A stretch of DNA of 64,000 nt, taken from the NCBI GenBank assembly GCA_037127315.1, contig JBBBDQ010001944.1:295001-359000 (forward strand), in the 5' to 3' direction. A program made the translations under genes and the position numbers. The notes beneath the pieces are model-generated. The model was not told the origin of the DNA. It did not search any database and saw only the letters and a list, made by a program, of their open reading frames with translations. Below, piece after piece: positions 23,142 to 33,734 of this stretch. This DNA comes from Ascarosepion bandense. Its lineage: Eukaryota > Mollusca > Cephalopoda > Sepiida > Sepiidae. Within the stretch, counting starts at the first letter, position 1; every line of letters begins with the position of its first letter.

Positions 23142-23700
23142 TAATGGATCTCAACTATTTTTTACCCATGGAATAGTTTTCCACTTATTTTTTATTTTAT
23201 TTTATTTTATTTTATTTTAATATTTATTTATTTTTTTTTTGGTAAACCCCATGTTCATTAGACTGGAAATTCTCAAAAGGGGTCCACACGAACCCTTCTA
23301 TTTGTTCTTGTCAGTGACCAATAAGTAAATAGCCATGTCAAAAAGAAATATAAAGGAAATAAAGCCTATACGTGAAGTAGATAGAGAATGATTGTCAACA
23401 GAAATCAGAAAAAAAAACCCTCATTATAATAAAAAGTGGGAAGGTATTGTTGGTAAGCTTAAACTATAAATTGTCAAGATTTTGCTTCTACTTGATTGTG
23501 ATAAAAAAAGCTACATCAATATTTCTACTTTTATTATTTTAATATGGCGTAAATTATTTTAAAAAGTCCATACTCACTCAGTAATACCAACCGTTCAGAA
23601 ATATCACCTAGTACGCCCAATTTATTATTCTTGTGGAAAGATCCACAGAAATGTTATGTGGGCTCTCAAGGTCCATGTGAAACCTGGTTTAGAGCCACTG
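23142..23700. mobile_element. hAT-like MITE with 8-bp TSD
   Basis: The ends are imperfect inverted repeats: left taatggatctcaact, and right, reverse-complemented, cagtggctctaaacc. These resemble the CAGNGGTTCTCAAACC termini of hAT elements. The flanks gtttaaac (23134-23141) and atttaaac (23701-23708) match at 7 of 8 positions, the TSD length expected of hAT. The 559-bp interior has no transposase; a (TTTTA)n expansion lies at about 23186-23235. Confidence 0.6.
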
Positions 23701-23708
23701 ATTTAAAC

Positions 23709-24238
23709 AGTGCAAATAGGCTCAGACTCTTTATCTCAGTGGCTTTTGACATTGTATTCTCACAACGATTCATACTAAATCTCCTTCGTCAATCCTATTG
23801 AATTTCGATTTATTAAGTTTAATTTCGCCCCTAAGATTTGTTTCAACACATAGTATAGTTCTCAATTATTCTCCAAACCGACCTTGATGAAATTCGAATC
23901 TGGTTTTATGATAGTTACTCTAAGGTCTCCACCTATCGGTCATTATAATTATAACATAAAATATATTCTTTTTTTCTTCGCTTCTAATTTTAATCATTGT
24001 GCGTATATTTACACGTTTTGTCCAAGATCGAGTTCTGAAGAGCAAGAAACGTTCTCCTTTGATTATTTTTTCAATAATGTTTCTATTTCTCACCTTACGG
24101 TAAGTAACACTGTTTTCTTTCTATTCTACTCGTTTTAATATTTTCGTATCTATTATAAGTCAAGATATAGTTTTTGCATGTCATGATAAAATGCTGTACA
24201 ACCCACTGCTTGCGACTCACTACTGTCGATGAAAGTTG
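23709..24238. other. unannotated sequence
   Basis: No gene seen. About 24222-24238 is the left target duplication of the next SINE. Confidence 0.5.
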
Positions 24239-24373
24239 GGCACCTCGGCGTGATGTAATGGTTAGCAAGCTTGTCTCGCTATAACCTGTTAGAACTGAGT
24301 AGTGAGTACAATCCTCAATGGGTGTTCAATACTTTCATACTTGTGCCACATCTAAGCGGTGCTTAGTACATCA
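24239..24373 (+). mobile_element. SINE-C copy, older
   Basis: Has gatgtaatggttagcaagc (box A), gtgagtacaatcctcaatgg (box B region) and the tail of the 6544 copy. Flanking actgtcgatgaaagttg and actgtcgataaaaattt are an imperfect target duplication, so it is older than the 6.5-kb copy. Confidence 0.8.
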
Positions 24374-24407
24374 ACTGTCGATAAAAATTTGAAAAATAGC
24401 TATTATA

Positions 24408-25542
24408 TTGGGTTGTTTGGAATGTTCATATCAATTTTTAATGGAAAGTGAAACACAAAATAAAATTATGCCAATAAATATTTACTCAACTGAATATGAA
24501 CCATTTTCAGGTGTAACCTTTATCCTTAGATTAAAAAAGATCCCTTTCTTCAAAAATGTCGGTTGTTTTTATGCAAGCAACTCATTAAGGTTTTTTTGTC
24601 ACCTAAAGTATTAATTTTTTTTTTTTTTACAATTGAGATAATTTTGCAAGGACATCAATAAAAATAAAAAAAAGAAGCACAGTTGGGTGAAGATGATGGG
24701 TGGGAAACACACCCCAGCCAAACTGCAACAATTTTGGCCGGGTCACCAAAAAAAGTGCCTGAGGTTTGCTATAATCCTGATGAAAAACAAAACCATGACT
24801 TTCTTAAGATAAAGACATGCTTTTGGGGGTGGCTAAAATTGGCTCACGTTGCTTATGTCAGAAACATTTTTTTCTGAACATTGTTGTAAACAATCCATTT
24901 CACATCACACGTCAAAATGTGCTTCAAAATGGGTTCATTTTCATAGTGTTTGTACAACAAATCACAGATAGAATTGCAATCCAGTGGATTCATCTCCCTC
25001 AGATCATGTGGTACCCAAACATCACAACAATTTGAGTACTCAGAATTAATTAAGTATTTATGGATACTAGATTTTGATAAATTTAGTATGTCTGCTAATT
25101 CCTGCGTTATGTAAGGTGTATTATTTTCAATCAATGCCTTGACTTGGTCGTCATCTGTTGGTGAGCGGAGGGTTGACTGAGAATTCTTTATCAATAAGGC
25201 TATAATCAGCAACTCTAAACCTAAAGAACCACTTCCGCAGCGTTCTGACACAAAAAAGCAAATTAATTAGACACAATATATACCTTTTTTGTTTCTTGCG
25301 AGGTATTTTTGTCTTTACACTATTGAAAAAAACATAAAGTGTGTAAAATGTTCCTTATAATTTTCTAGTTTATAGGGATGCACAACTGACACGACCTAAG
25401 TATTTCAAACTTTTTTCTCAAGAGTTAGCTTGTGTTCTAGTCGGAAATGGAGGCAAATTATATTTGTTGATATATTTAGCGTGTTCTAAGTTGTTGGAGA
25501 TGGAAAGACTAAAGTTCGACATGAACTTTCCGGGCAACCAAA
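24408..25542 (-). mobile_element. mariner element with both TIRs
   Basis: Terminal inverted repeats of about 30 bp: left starts ttgggttgtttggaatgttc (24408), right reads on the minus strand tttggttgcccggaaagttc (ending 25542). About 22 of 30 positions match, and both sides carry a TA dinucleotide (24406-24407, 25543-25544). Length about 1.14 kb against about 1.3 kb for intact mariners. The minus strand encodes mariner transposase remnants in order: HTH and central region (24853-25251), a KKVM-like piece, then, after an internal deletion, fragments related to the HPPYSPDLAP region and the LQNFLN C-terminus with stops. Confidence 0.85.
24853..25251 (-). pseudogene. mariner transposase N-terminal/central fragment
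   Basis: An open frame of 132 codons. Residues about 35-65 form the second helix-turn-helix region (QELADILNLSKSSIHKYL). Then come VWVPHDLREMN, the mariner WVPHxL motif, and TCDVKWIVYNN in place of TGDEKWxxYxN. The first catalytic Asp of the DD34D triad is kept (codon 24904-24906), but the following Glu is Val and the second and third Asp are lost or scrambled. The N-terminal part of the first HTH is not recognisable. Confidence 0.85.
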
Positions 25543-25544
25543 TA

Positions 25545-26062
25545 TTTTGAAACTTTTTCAGGGAATACAAAAGTTTCTTGCTAACAGCACAATAAACTTT
25601 GTTATCTTGCTATTGTTATAGACTAGAATTCCACTGCCCGAAAAGAAACAATTGATTTTTTTTGTGTAGGATTTCAGCGCAGTAAAGGCACTTGATGAAT
25701 TGCTATTCACTTTTCTTTATAACTATCTCATACGGTTTAATTTTTAACCAATATGAAGTCCCATCGAAGTTTGCTAGATTAAAAAAAATACATAATAAAA
25801 GTTAACTGAGAGTTTTGCCTGTAGGCGACACCTAGAATTTGCTTTCAATACGTCGGAAATTGGTTGCAAAATTTAGTTACAGGCGAATCATTTTAACTCC
25901 ATGGCAAATGTCTGTGAATCGGGATTTAAATTTTTCTTGAGGAATGAAACACTTTGAGAACAATAAGTGACAATAAAGGCGATTGAAATTAGTCTATTTT
26001 CTGTGGAAATAAGCAGCCTGGAAAAGAACATTATAATAATCAGTCAGACGAAAAAATAAAAC

Positions 26063-26063
<1 letters not shown>
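25545..26063. other. unannotated AT-rich sequence
   Basis: No recognisable feature. Confidence 0.5.
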
Positions 26064-26101
<38 letters not shown>

Positions 26102-26336
26102 AGCTACTCTAGCATATACGCATCGCTCATTCAGAAATGAAATAGAGGACTCTGGTTATTGGCGTATGATACATCATACGCTAAAAGTCTGCCTTCTTCT
26201 GTCGAGCGCCCATAGTCCAGAAGTAGAATAACCGACTGACGCCATTTCGATCGGGTTTCAATCCTGGGTTAAAAAAAATCAGATAACTAAACGTACTGAT
26301 GAGCTATGATACAGCGAAATAGATCTGTCTGCGGAT

Positions 26337-26371
<35 letters not shown>
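26064..26371 (+). mobile_element. SINE-B unit flanked by (TA)n on both sides
   Basis: (TA)n at 26064-26096. The unit's upstream arm (gtagctactctagcatatac, then ctctggttattggcgtatga) follows. The tRNA-like part carries gggtttcaatcctggg as box B. The tail (gatgagctatgatacagcg, then gtctgcggatgac) runs into (TA)n at 26340-26370. No clear target duplication. Confidence 0.75.
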
Positions 26372-26372
<1 letters not shown>

Positions 26373-26613
26373 TCTTGGGCAAATTATTTGAAACAGAACG
26401 AAAAATGTCTTCCTAGGATCTTTCACACTTTCCCAGATTACGTATATGTCATCTCTTGGTATTTTTTCTCTTCCAACCGCATTTTCTTTTATGTTTAGAA
26501 CTGATGGATCTAGTTTGTTTTTATTTGTTTTGTTTTTTGTTTTGTTTTGTTTAGTTTTTTTTTTTTTTTGCCTTGATGACACAACTGGCAGTTGAAAGGC
26601 TGACGCCAACAAT

Positions 26614-27322
26614 TTTTTTTTTTTTTTTTTAATCATCTCACCCCAAGCAAGGCATTCCACTGCCACTATTGCGCATGGGGCTACATAGGGGAAGGTAAAG
26701 AGAAGGAGTGGATAGACATAGGGAATGTCAGGAGAAAGGTGATAGATGAGTAAGGATAGCGAGGATGAGTGTCGAGCAGGTTAGTGTGTTAGGAGGTGTC
26801 TATTGACCTTACATTTAAACTCCTGGAGATTGTAGCCGTCGGGGAAGCAATCGTTTGGAAGAGAATTCCACAGTCGGGAAGTGCGAGGAAAGAAACTGTT
26901 GGAGTAGAAGTTACGGCTGCATTTTATCGGTTTCACTGTAAAAGGGTGGGATCTAGTTGCTAATCTAGTATCTCGTGCAAATTCGTATTTAGGGGGCACC
27001 AGTGATCTAAGTTCATCGGAGCAGAAGCCGTGAAAGTATTTATAGAAGAGACACAGCGAAGCCACGTCTCGCCGGTGGGAGAGAGACTGCAGGCGGTCTG
27101 CCAAGTCGGTATCTATCACATTACAGACCCTCCTCTGAACCTTATCGAGAAGCCCGAGGAGAACAGCAGGGGCACCCGACCAGATATGGCAGCAGTATTC
27201 AATGCACGGGCGGATGGTAGATTTGTAAATGTGCAGGATAGATTTAGACGGAAAAAACTTCCGGGCCCTACACAGAGAACCGACTTTCATAGCAGCGGAT
27301 TTAGCAATGGATTCGATATAGT
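26614..27322 (-). mobile_element. CR1/L2-like LINE, 5'-truncated, inside a Tc1 element
   Basis: Minus strand. The copy starts at the IESIAKSAAMKVGSL block, runs through IEYCCHIWSGAPAVLL, ASLCLFYKYFHGF and LWNSLPNDCFPDGYN, and ends in a 3' UTR with an A tract (T's at 26614-26630). Its coding part has no stop over about 180 codons, so it is less decayed than the 19.9-kb copy. Short caat repeats at both junctions (26610-26613, 27323-27326) are a possible target duplication. Confidence 0.85.
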
Positions 27323-27461
27323 CAATATTCGCGATTTCTCTGTAAGTCATTTCAGTGTGTTCGTGCAGAATTACAATTACATCTATCGCAGTCATTGGTT
27401 GTAGGACAAATAATCTACAGTCGAGACAATAGCGTCCAAGTGTGATAAAAATCTGATACAA
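26781..27461 (-). pseudogene. chimeric 226-codon ORF: Tc1 leader/HTH start fused to LINE C-terminus
   Basis: Residues 1 to about 45 come from the Tc1-like element (leader, then HEHTEMTYREIAN, the first helix of the transposase HTH). Residues about 46-226 are the C-terminal LINE region after the RT (SIAKSAAMKVGSL to FKCKVNRHLL). The frame is continuous because the LINE inserted in phase. It has no RT or DDE catalytic residues. Whether it is transcribed is unknown; most likely a by-product of nested insertion. Confidence 0.8.
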
Positions 27462-27659
27462 TCACGGATGACTCAATATCTGTCAAGGCCAAACAAATTT
27501 CATCATACACCCGGAAAATATTACTGCACATCACCACAAATGACCTAATCTGAGGAGAAAAATCGAAATTGATTACACCCTGCACTTCCAGTAGGTCTAA
27601 AACTGACCGTATGGTGAAAGAAAGCAGCTTTTTTATTTCAATTAATTGCACAAGGGTTT

Positions 27660-28277
27660 ATATTTTTCTCACCGGAAGCATGACTCGGATTTTCATCCAA
27701 AACGCAATTTTCATATGCTGAGTCGAGATTGACTGTTACATAATTTAGAATTTAATACAAAATATTTGGTTAATGCAATGTTGTCACAGTTCTTGTATTA
27801 AGCGATGATAAGACGATTACTGGTTAAAAATATATTTAAAATAAACGGGGATTTATATTTTATATTTAAAATAAGTTGGGATTATTATTTATAAATTTGG
27901 TATTTAAACTAAACCAACATATAACTAAAAAATATTAAACTATCTCGACATTTATACACATCGGTAGAAAAACAAATACAATACAAACGGATAATATTGA
28001 TATAAATATGATATAGAAAGATTGAAAAGTAACTCCGTATTTTATGTATGATAGACTCTCTCGTTCAATTATAAGTTTGCAAGTAGGAAAATTTTATCAT
28101 ACATATATATAAAATCGTTCTATATTTGATAAACACAAGATAATTAAACAAAAACATTAAAATGAATTATTCTAATCTACAACAGAATTTAAGCTAGATC
28201 AAGTTGCATTTAGTACAAGTTAGTATTCGATTTATTATAACAGAGCTATTATTTTATTAACACCAGTACTCAATGCA

Positions 28278-28278
<1 letters not shown>
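27660..28278. other. unannotated AT-rich sequence
   Basis: No recognisable feature. Confidence 0.5.
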
Positions 28279-28317
<39 letters not shown>

Positions 28318-28525
28318 ACACGCAGACAGATTTGTTTCGCTGTATCACAGCTCATTAGTACGGTTAGACTCCGATTGCTTTTAACCCAGGATTGAAAGCC
28401 GACCGAATTGGCATCAGTCGGCGATTCTACCTCTGGGCTATGGGCGCTCGGTAGAAGAAGGCAGACTTTTTAGCACGCATATTATCATTATACACGCCCA
28501 ATAGCCAGAGTGCTCTAATTCATTA
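28279..28525 (-). mobile_element. (TA)n plus SINE-B unit
   Basis: TA run (28279-28312) directly joined to the minus-strand tail (agtcacacgcagacag, gtttcgctgtatcacagctc). The tRNA-like part (ggattgaaagccgaccg, then tacctctgagctatggg) follows, and then the upstream arm. A further short ATGT/TATA run follows at about 28525. Confidence 0.75.
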
Positions 28526-30499
28526 TATGTATGTATGTATATATATGTACAGATGTCCAGTCCGTAAATGGAGAAGATAATCCAACAAGATCAACTTAAT
28601 ATAAATGGAGAGTTCAATGGATGCTATCCAGAGCAATATGATATTCATAAAGGACAACTAATCACGAGTTAGTTGTAAATTATAATTTATTTCTATGAGC
28701 TAAATTAGCTCATTTCATCAGATCACACTATATTTGTTCCATTCTGTACAAAAAAATTACCGGAATAAGCATTTCTTCAAAATGAAGAGAAAAACAAGTA
28801 AAAAGATTTAAAGTCATTGAGGATACTGGTTGATCCATGACTTTATAAGTTTAAGATTGCAGAGATTTAGGAAGCATCCTCTTGGGAGTTTGTGGCACAA
28901 AGCAGCGGTTTATGGGAATAAGAAATGAACCTCCATGCTGGATGTTTATGGAGACCAAATCGCAGATATAAACATAGTTAGACTCTATGTAATGTGTTTC
29001 AGCATAACTGATGGCAAAAGAGAATTGTTCCCGCCGTTTAAGCATCATGAATACTCTTATTCATCGCCGATGAAAATACATAGTCGATAATGTTATGTAA
29101 TGGGGTACCATCAAGAAATAATTATTACTATTATTGTTAGCCACCGATATTCTGAGAACATAAAACAATTACTCGGTTATTTTAGTGCACTATTTTCTTA
29201 CAGTTCATTATTTAAACAAATTCGAGCATTATTTAAACAAATTAGCTATAAATAAACAAGTACTTTCATACCCATTAGTCACTTATATGATTGCCAACTA
29301 AGGCATTTTTTACTAATATATATTTGACTAAGTAATCGTTCTACGAAACGCGGTTAATAGAAATAAGAGATGCTTAATTTATTACCACCGCCTACGACGA
29401 AGGTATTGTGTTCATTCATGTTTGTTTATTTGTTTGTTTGTCTGTATTCAAGATATCTCAAGACCCGATTAGATTCGGATGAAAGTTTTTTGGATAATAG
29501 GCCTTATAAGTGGCACAAAATTATTAGAGTTTGACTTCGATCCGGTAGGGAATAAAGTTATTTTCCCAATTTTAATAAGAAAATTGTATTTTTGCCTTTC
29601 AAATACCAAATACTGTATTACTTCATTTTAAATACTAAATAAACTCCCCGGTTTCATTTTAAGTGGGCATATAATTTTGAGAGCAGTCGTGTTAATTTTT
29701 GCATTTTTATTCTTGAAAGCGGTCAAGTTCATAGCTGTTATTCTTTCTCATTTTATCTTATTAATCCTTGAAATGATGTCGTTGTTGATTTGGCGGAGGT
29801 TTGCAATCTTTGACTGTTTTTCTAATTATTATTACTGTTTTACTATTATTGTTCATTATTATTTATTGATTTATTAATAATATTACATTATTATTATTAT
29901 ATTTTTATGATTATTTTATTAGTAGTACTATTATATATATAATATTATCATTAGTATTGTTACTTCCAATACTACTCCCATTTATTACCTGAACCATAAG
30001 CTAAATCAAGTTAGTTATATATCTGCATTCTGTTTTCAGAGATATTGAGGTTAACTGATACTTAGTATGTGCAGTACTTATATTTTGTTAACGTGGATAA
30101 TACTCTTTCCAGTAAATGAGCAGTTAAAGACTGTGATGTATTTTAATCTCATGTAAACAAGAATCTTCAGGAATTTTGTTAATATTCTTGTCTGGGTATT
30201 TATCCAGATCCTCCCCATAGAGGCGGAATGTGACATGAACGTGGAGTTCTCGTGAGCATGCATTCGGCCAAAATGTACCAAGCCCGGCATACGTGGGATT
30301 GTTTTCTTGTCTAACTTTCCGCAGCCGAACCACTTCCCGTATACATAGCCTCGCCTGAGTCCACGTTTGTCATGTTCTTGTCTAAATCAGTGCTCCGATT
30401 ATTATAAATATACCAGTCGTTTTAAGCTGCCACATTTATTTCATTTTTATAACCCACATATTTATTTTGTTACATTTAATCTAAACTTATTTATAAATG
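28526..30499. other. unannotated; two weak repeat-like patches
   Basis: No gene seen. The minus strand at 28851-29048 has a 65-codon frame that may be a decayed LINE C-terminus, but the match is too weak to call. About 29420-29560 (TGTTTGTTTGTCTG-led, then caagacccgattagattcgg) resembles the start of generic invertebrate dispersed repeats. Confidence 0.35.
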
Positions 30500-30788
30500 G
30501 AACTTTGTTGTGTATGTGTCTGTGTGTGTGTTCGTTAACTATAGACTCCGAAACGGCTGAACCGATTTTCTTAAAAATTTACACAATTATACTATAAGCC
30601 TCTGCGAGTGTTCTTAGCTAGGTTTGTGTCGAGGTACCTCCGATAAATATCGAAAATCGATAATCGCAAAGATTGGGTCATAGAAGGAGTAGTCCGATTT
30701 TAATCAAATTTTAGACACTCATAGACAAAGACATAAGAAACAATATTCAGTTTCAAGGTTGCAGAACTTACAATAGTGTAGGAAATCG
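30500..30788 (+). repeat. dispersed-repeat remnant
   Basis: A TGTGTGTGTGT-led segment with actccgaaacggctgaaccg, then gattgggtc... and an attttaatcaaattt block. The layout is similar to the following Helitron-like element, but no ends can be fixed. Confidence 0.4.
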
Positions 30789-31199
30789 ATAATATATATA
30801 TATATTAAAAGGCAAGATGTTTGTGTGTGTGTGTGTCTGTTTATCTGCCTGTATGTCTGTATTTTTCAGCCCTTTTGTTTAAATTTTTGCTTTGAGTTTG
30901 ACTCTAAGTAGGTATAATTGTAGTTCTTAGTCTCAGCCATGATACCATTTACTCAGAAGACTTATTTAGCCTTCAACATTCATTTTTTGACGAGAAGAAT
31001 TTATTTGATATCGATACCAGGAAATCAAAATTTGACTTACATCCATTCATTTTTCTTTCAGTCTACGGTTTCGCTTTAACTGGAAACAACTATTGCTTTT
31101 TACTCTTTCGTGTCAACGTCCAAAGAGTCTGAGCTCCAGGACCATGGATTAGTTTTAAAGCTTTCATTACACCCGAGCAACGCCGAGCTATACTGCTAG
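30789..31199 (+). mobile_element. possible non-autonomous Helitron
   Basis: Starts at a TA run with ttaaaaggcaagatgtttg followed by TGTGTG. Ends with acccgagcaacgccgagc and then ctag before T. Non-autonomous Helitrons in many invertebrates end in a CCGNGCAACGCCGNG-type hairpin about 10 bp before CTAG|T, which this resembles. The hairpin is degraded and the 5' TC end is not defined. No Rep/Hel coding sequence. Confidence 0.45.
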
Positions 31200-31492
31200 T
31201 TTATAATAGATGTATTTCTAGCTAATGAAACTACTGAATCTACTGGAAGGTATTTTTATTTGTGCTGTTTAACCACTATTTTTTATTCATTATCTTTTAT
31301 ATGTCTCCAAGTACCAATGATAGTGATTTTTACCAAAAACATAGTCCCTTCATGGACTGCTATGACTTGTTCACGGTGATGTTTCTTAAGATTTTTATGG
31401 TGCATTGTAATGCTGATAAAAAATTTGGCATAATTTTGTAATTACTACTGTTCAAGTATTCGCTTGGTTACACTTTATTTATTTTATATACT
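31200..31492. other. unannotated AT-rich sequence
   Basis: No recognisable feature. Confidence 0.5.
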
Positions 31493-31670
31493 CTGCAATT
31501 TCAGGACGTAGGAGATCATGACCCTCCACATCTTTCTGTCCGTCGTAGCTTTTAATAATATGGTCTGTACTGCCCTCCATTTACTCAAGCCCATCAGGTA
31601 TGTTGATTTCTGCAGCCTCTACCCGTCCTAAAAGTATCAGATTCTCGAAAATACATGGATTACATTTTAC
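31493..31670 (-). mobile_element. LINE family 2, short diverged fragment
   Basis: Matches the 3' part of the 5125-5530 copy in the same orientation: tcaggacgtaggagatcatg, then catctttctgtccg and agcttttaataatatg in parallel order. No open frame left. Confidence 0.55.
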
Positions 31671-33200
31671 TGTAGATGAGGTAACACCAAATCTATTTAA
31701 ATCTCTAGTGAGTCTGAGGAAGGTACTGTACACGTTGCTCTTTTTTTTAGCACATGACTGAAAGCACAGGAGAACACTTATGTTGAAAAAATCATTTAAC
31801 TGTTAAATTGAGAATTTGTTTTTTAAATTATTTGATAAAATCAAAAGTTCGCTGAATTATTGGTTAGAAATAAGTTTCTTTTTGCACAATTCTGATTGGT
31901 CAGAAAGATGGTGCAACTGGAATCTCATTTTTTGTTGGGAAGTTAGCACTTTGTTTCCGCCATAACTCAATAGTTTCGAGACAAAATGAAAATTATTCAT
32001 TATTAGGAGGACGATACGAAGATATTTTTCAGTGCATAGATATCTAGTCACTTACCCTTCTGTAAAACTCCCCCTAAATAGGAAGACACATAATAATGGA
32101 TTTTTCAGTGTTGTACAACTTTTAATCAAAATTTACTATGTTTATATATTTTTAATAATTTTTTCCCTAAGCAAAGCAATAAAGACGATATGACGGAAGA
32201 TATGTTGGGGGGGGGGGGAGGGCTCGAATGTGTTTATTAAATGGGCCTTGTGTCAAATATAACCGAACTACCCACAATTTACTCCAGATCAGAAGGTTGG
32301 AAAGATAAAATGAAAATGTGTTTATCGAACAGCATAGGATGTATCATATTATTAAACTGTGAAAATGTTCTAAGAGAAATAGCAGTAAAGTTTTGTTCCT
32401 TTCTTTCTTTTTTTCCGGACAGTGAATAAGTGAAGAGGAAGAAAAAGCAATAAAGAAAAAATGTACTTATAGACGTTAACATTAGGAGTCAGCTGATGTG
32501 TTTTATTGTTGTTGTTGTCTTCTTTTTGTTGATGGCGAGTAAGAAAAGACGAAAAAGAGATAAAGGAAAACAGCACGCGTTAAAGGTCTGAAAATGCGAA
32601 TGTGTGACTCCGGGACTTATGTTCAGCACAGCAGTTTTATATTTCTCTTGTTATATCGTAACGGTGTCTACTTTAATCTTAGCTCCGTTTTGACTGCTTG
32701 GAGGATCGGGAAATGTGGATAAGTAGTCAACTTGCATCATGTGATCAACTCCAATCACAAACTTATTCATTTTAGGTGTTAAGAAATAGGATACATGTCA
32801 TAAAGTTCTGTTTGCTGTTTTCTGTTCAATCAGAATCCAGAATGACTAATTTTCAGACTGGCTCGCAAGATTTGTTTTGGTCATATTATGTATGTGTAAT
32901 TCTATATATTTCAGATATTAGTTAGAATGATAAAGTAATTGTATCATATAGAGGATACAGATTGTTGTTGAATATGAAAAAAATGCGAAAATGCATAAAA
33001 AATAATTATGAAGACAGGAGATAATTATAGACATTACAGTTAAATCTTTGGAGATTAAATTGACTGGGAAGCAAGAAGCTGAAAGAATGTTTCACGAGTG
33101 AGAATTGTGAAAAAAGAACCTGTTCGCGTAGAACTTACGGTTACATCTACTCATTTCAATTATAAAATTATGAGACCTTGCTGCAATATTTATTCAGCCA
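31671..33200. other. unannotated; includes a G13-type tract
   Basis: No gene seen. About 32206-32218 is an unbroken run of G, unusual in this AT-rich setting and able to form G-quadruplex-like structure. Confidence 0.5.
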
Positions 33201-33465
33201 GTCAGTCAAGTGACATACGTGATACACGCTTGGGCGATCATGTCTCGAAAGAGACATGACTGACTGGGCAGAAAGTTTCCTGTAGTAGGTTGCCATTACA
33301 TTCTGTGGTAGACTGGTTGCCAACCAAGGTTATAGAACCCAATCTGTCTTGCTATTTAACCCATAGCTGGGGAGAGAAGTGATAGAGTAATACATTTTCC
33401 AAGAATATTAGCTCGTAAGTGAATGAAACGAATTCAACTAGAATTCGAACACGGCTCTCTGATTT
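33201..33465 (-). mobile_element. SINE-A copy, 5' truncated
   Basis: Minus-strand copy from gtcagtcaagtgacatacg to acacggctctctg; it stops at box B, so the box A end of the tRNA-like head is missing. The CATGTCTC/GAGACATG-type stem is kept. Confidence 0.85.
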
Positions 33466-33734
33466 TAAAATCTTGTTTTGTTTTCATCATCGCCTTTTAA
33501 CAGCATAAAACACAATTATCAAATAATTGCTCCATTTTAATGAAATTTTTAGGACTTATTCACAAATGAATTAAATTATTTTTGAAATATGTTTTTAGAA
33601 AATGTTGGTAAAAAATATTTTTTAATATGTTACCCCTCACTTAATTTAATGAAATTTTGCACATAACCTTCGTATTCTCAGAAAATTTTTTGTTAAAAGT
33701 AGGATTCTTTGGAGATTGTAAATCACCTACTTTT
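33466..33734. other. unannotated AT-rich sequence
   Basis: No recognisable feature. Confidence 0.5.

Larger units (their letters stand above)
26371..27659 (-). mobile_element. Tc1-like deletion derivative, copy 2, with nested LINE
   Basis: Minus-strand element with termini matching the 41020-41505 copy: 27629-27658 carries tttcaattaattgcacaaggg, and 26371-26400 carries cttgggcaaattatttgaaac. Inside are the leader, the start of a Tc1 transposase HTH (TAIDVIVILHEHTEMTYREI), and, beyond the LINE, the continuation (related to VSLSSVSRVIKAK and GRKKK) and the same 3' segment as in copy 1. The LINE at 26614-27322 sits inside the HTH coding region. An A-rich expansion at about 26520-26575 lengthens this copy. 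Confidence 0.8.

Noticed and set aside
28851..29048. LINE C-terminus on the minus strand
   Set aside because: Only loose similarity to a RRExxxFAxxYAxT-type pattern; no second block or 3' UTR to support it.
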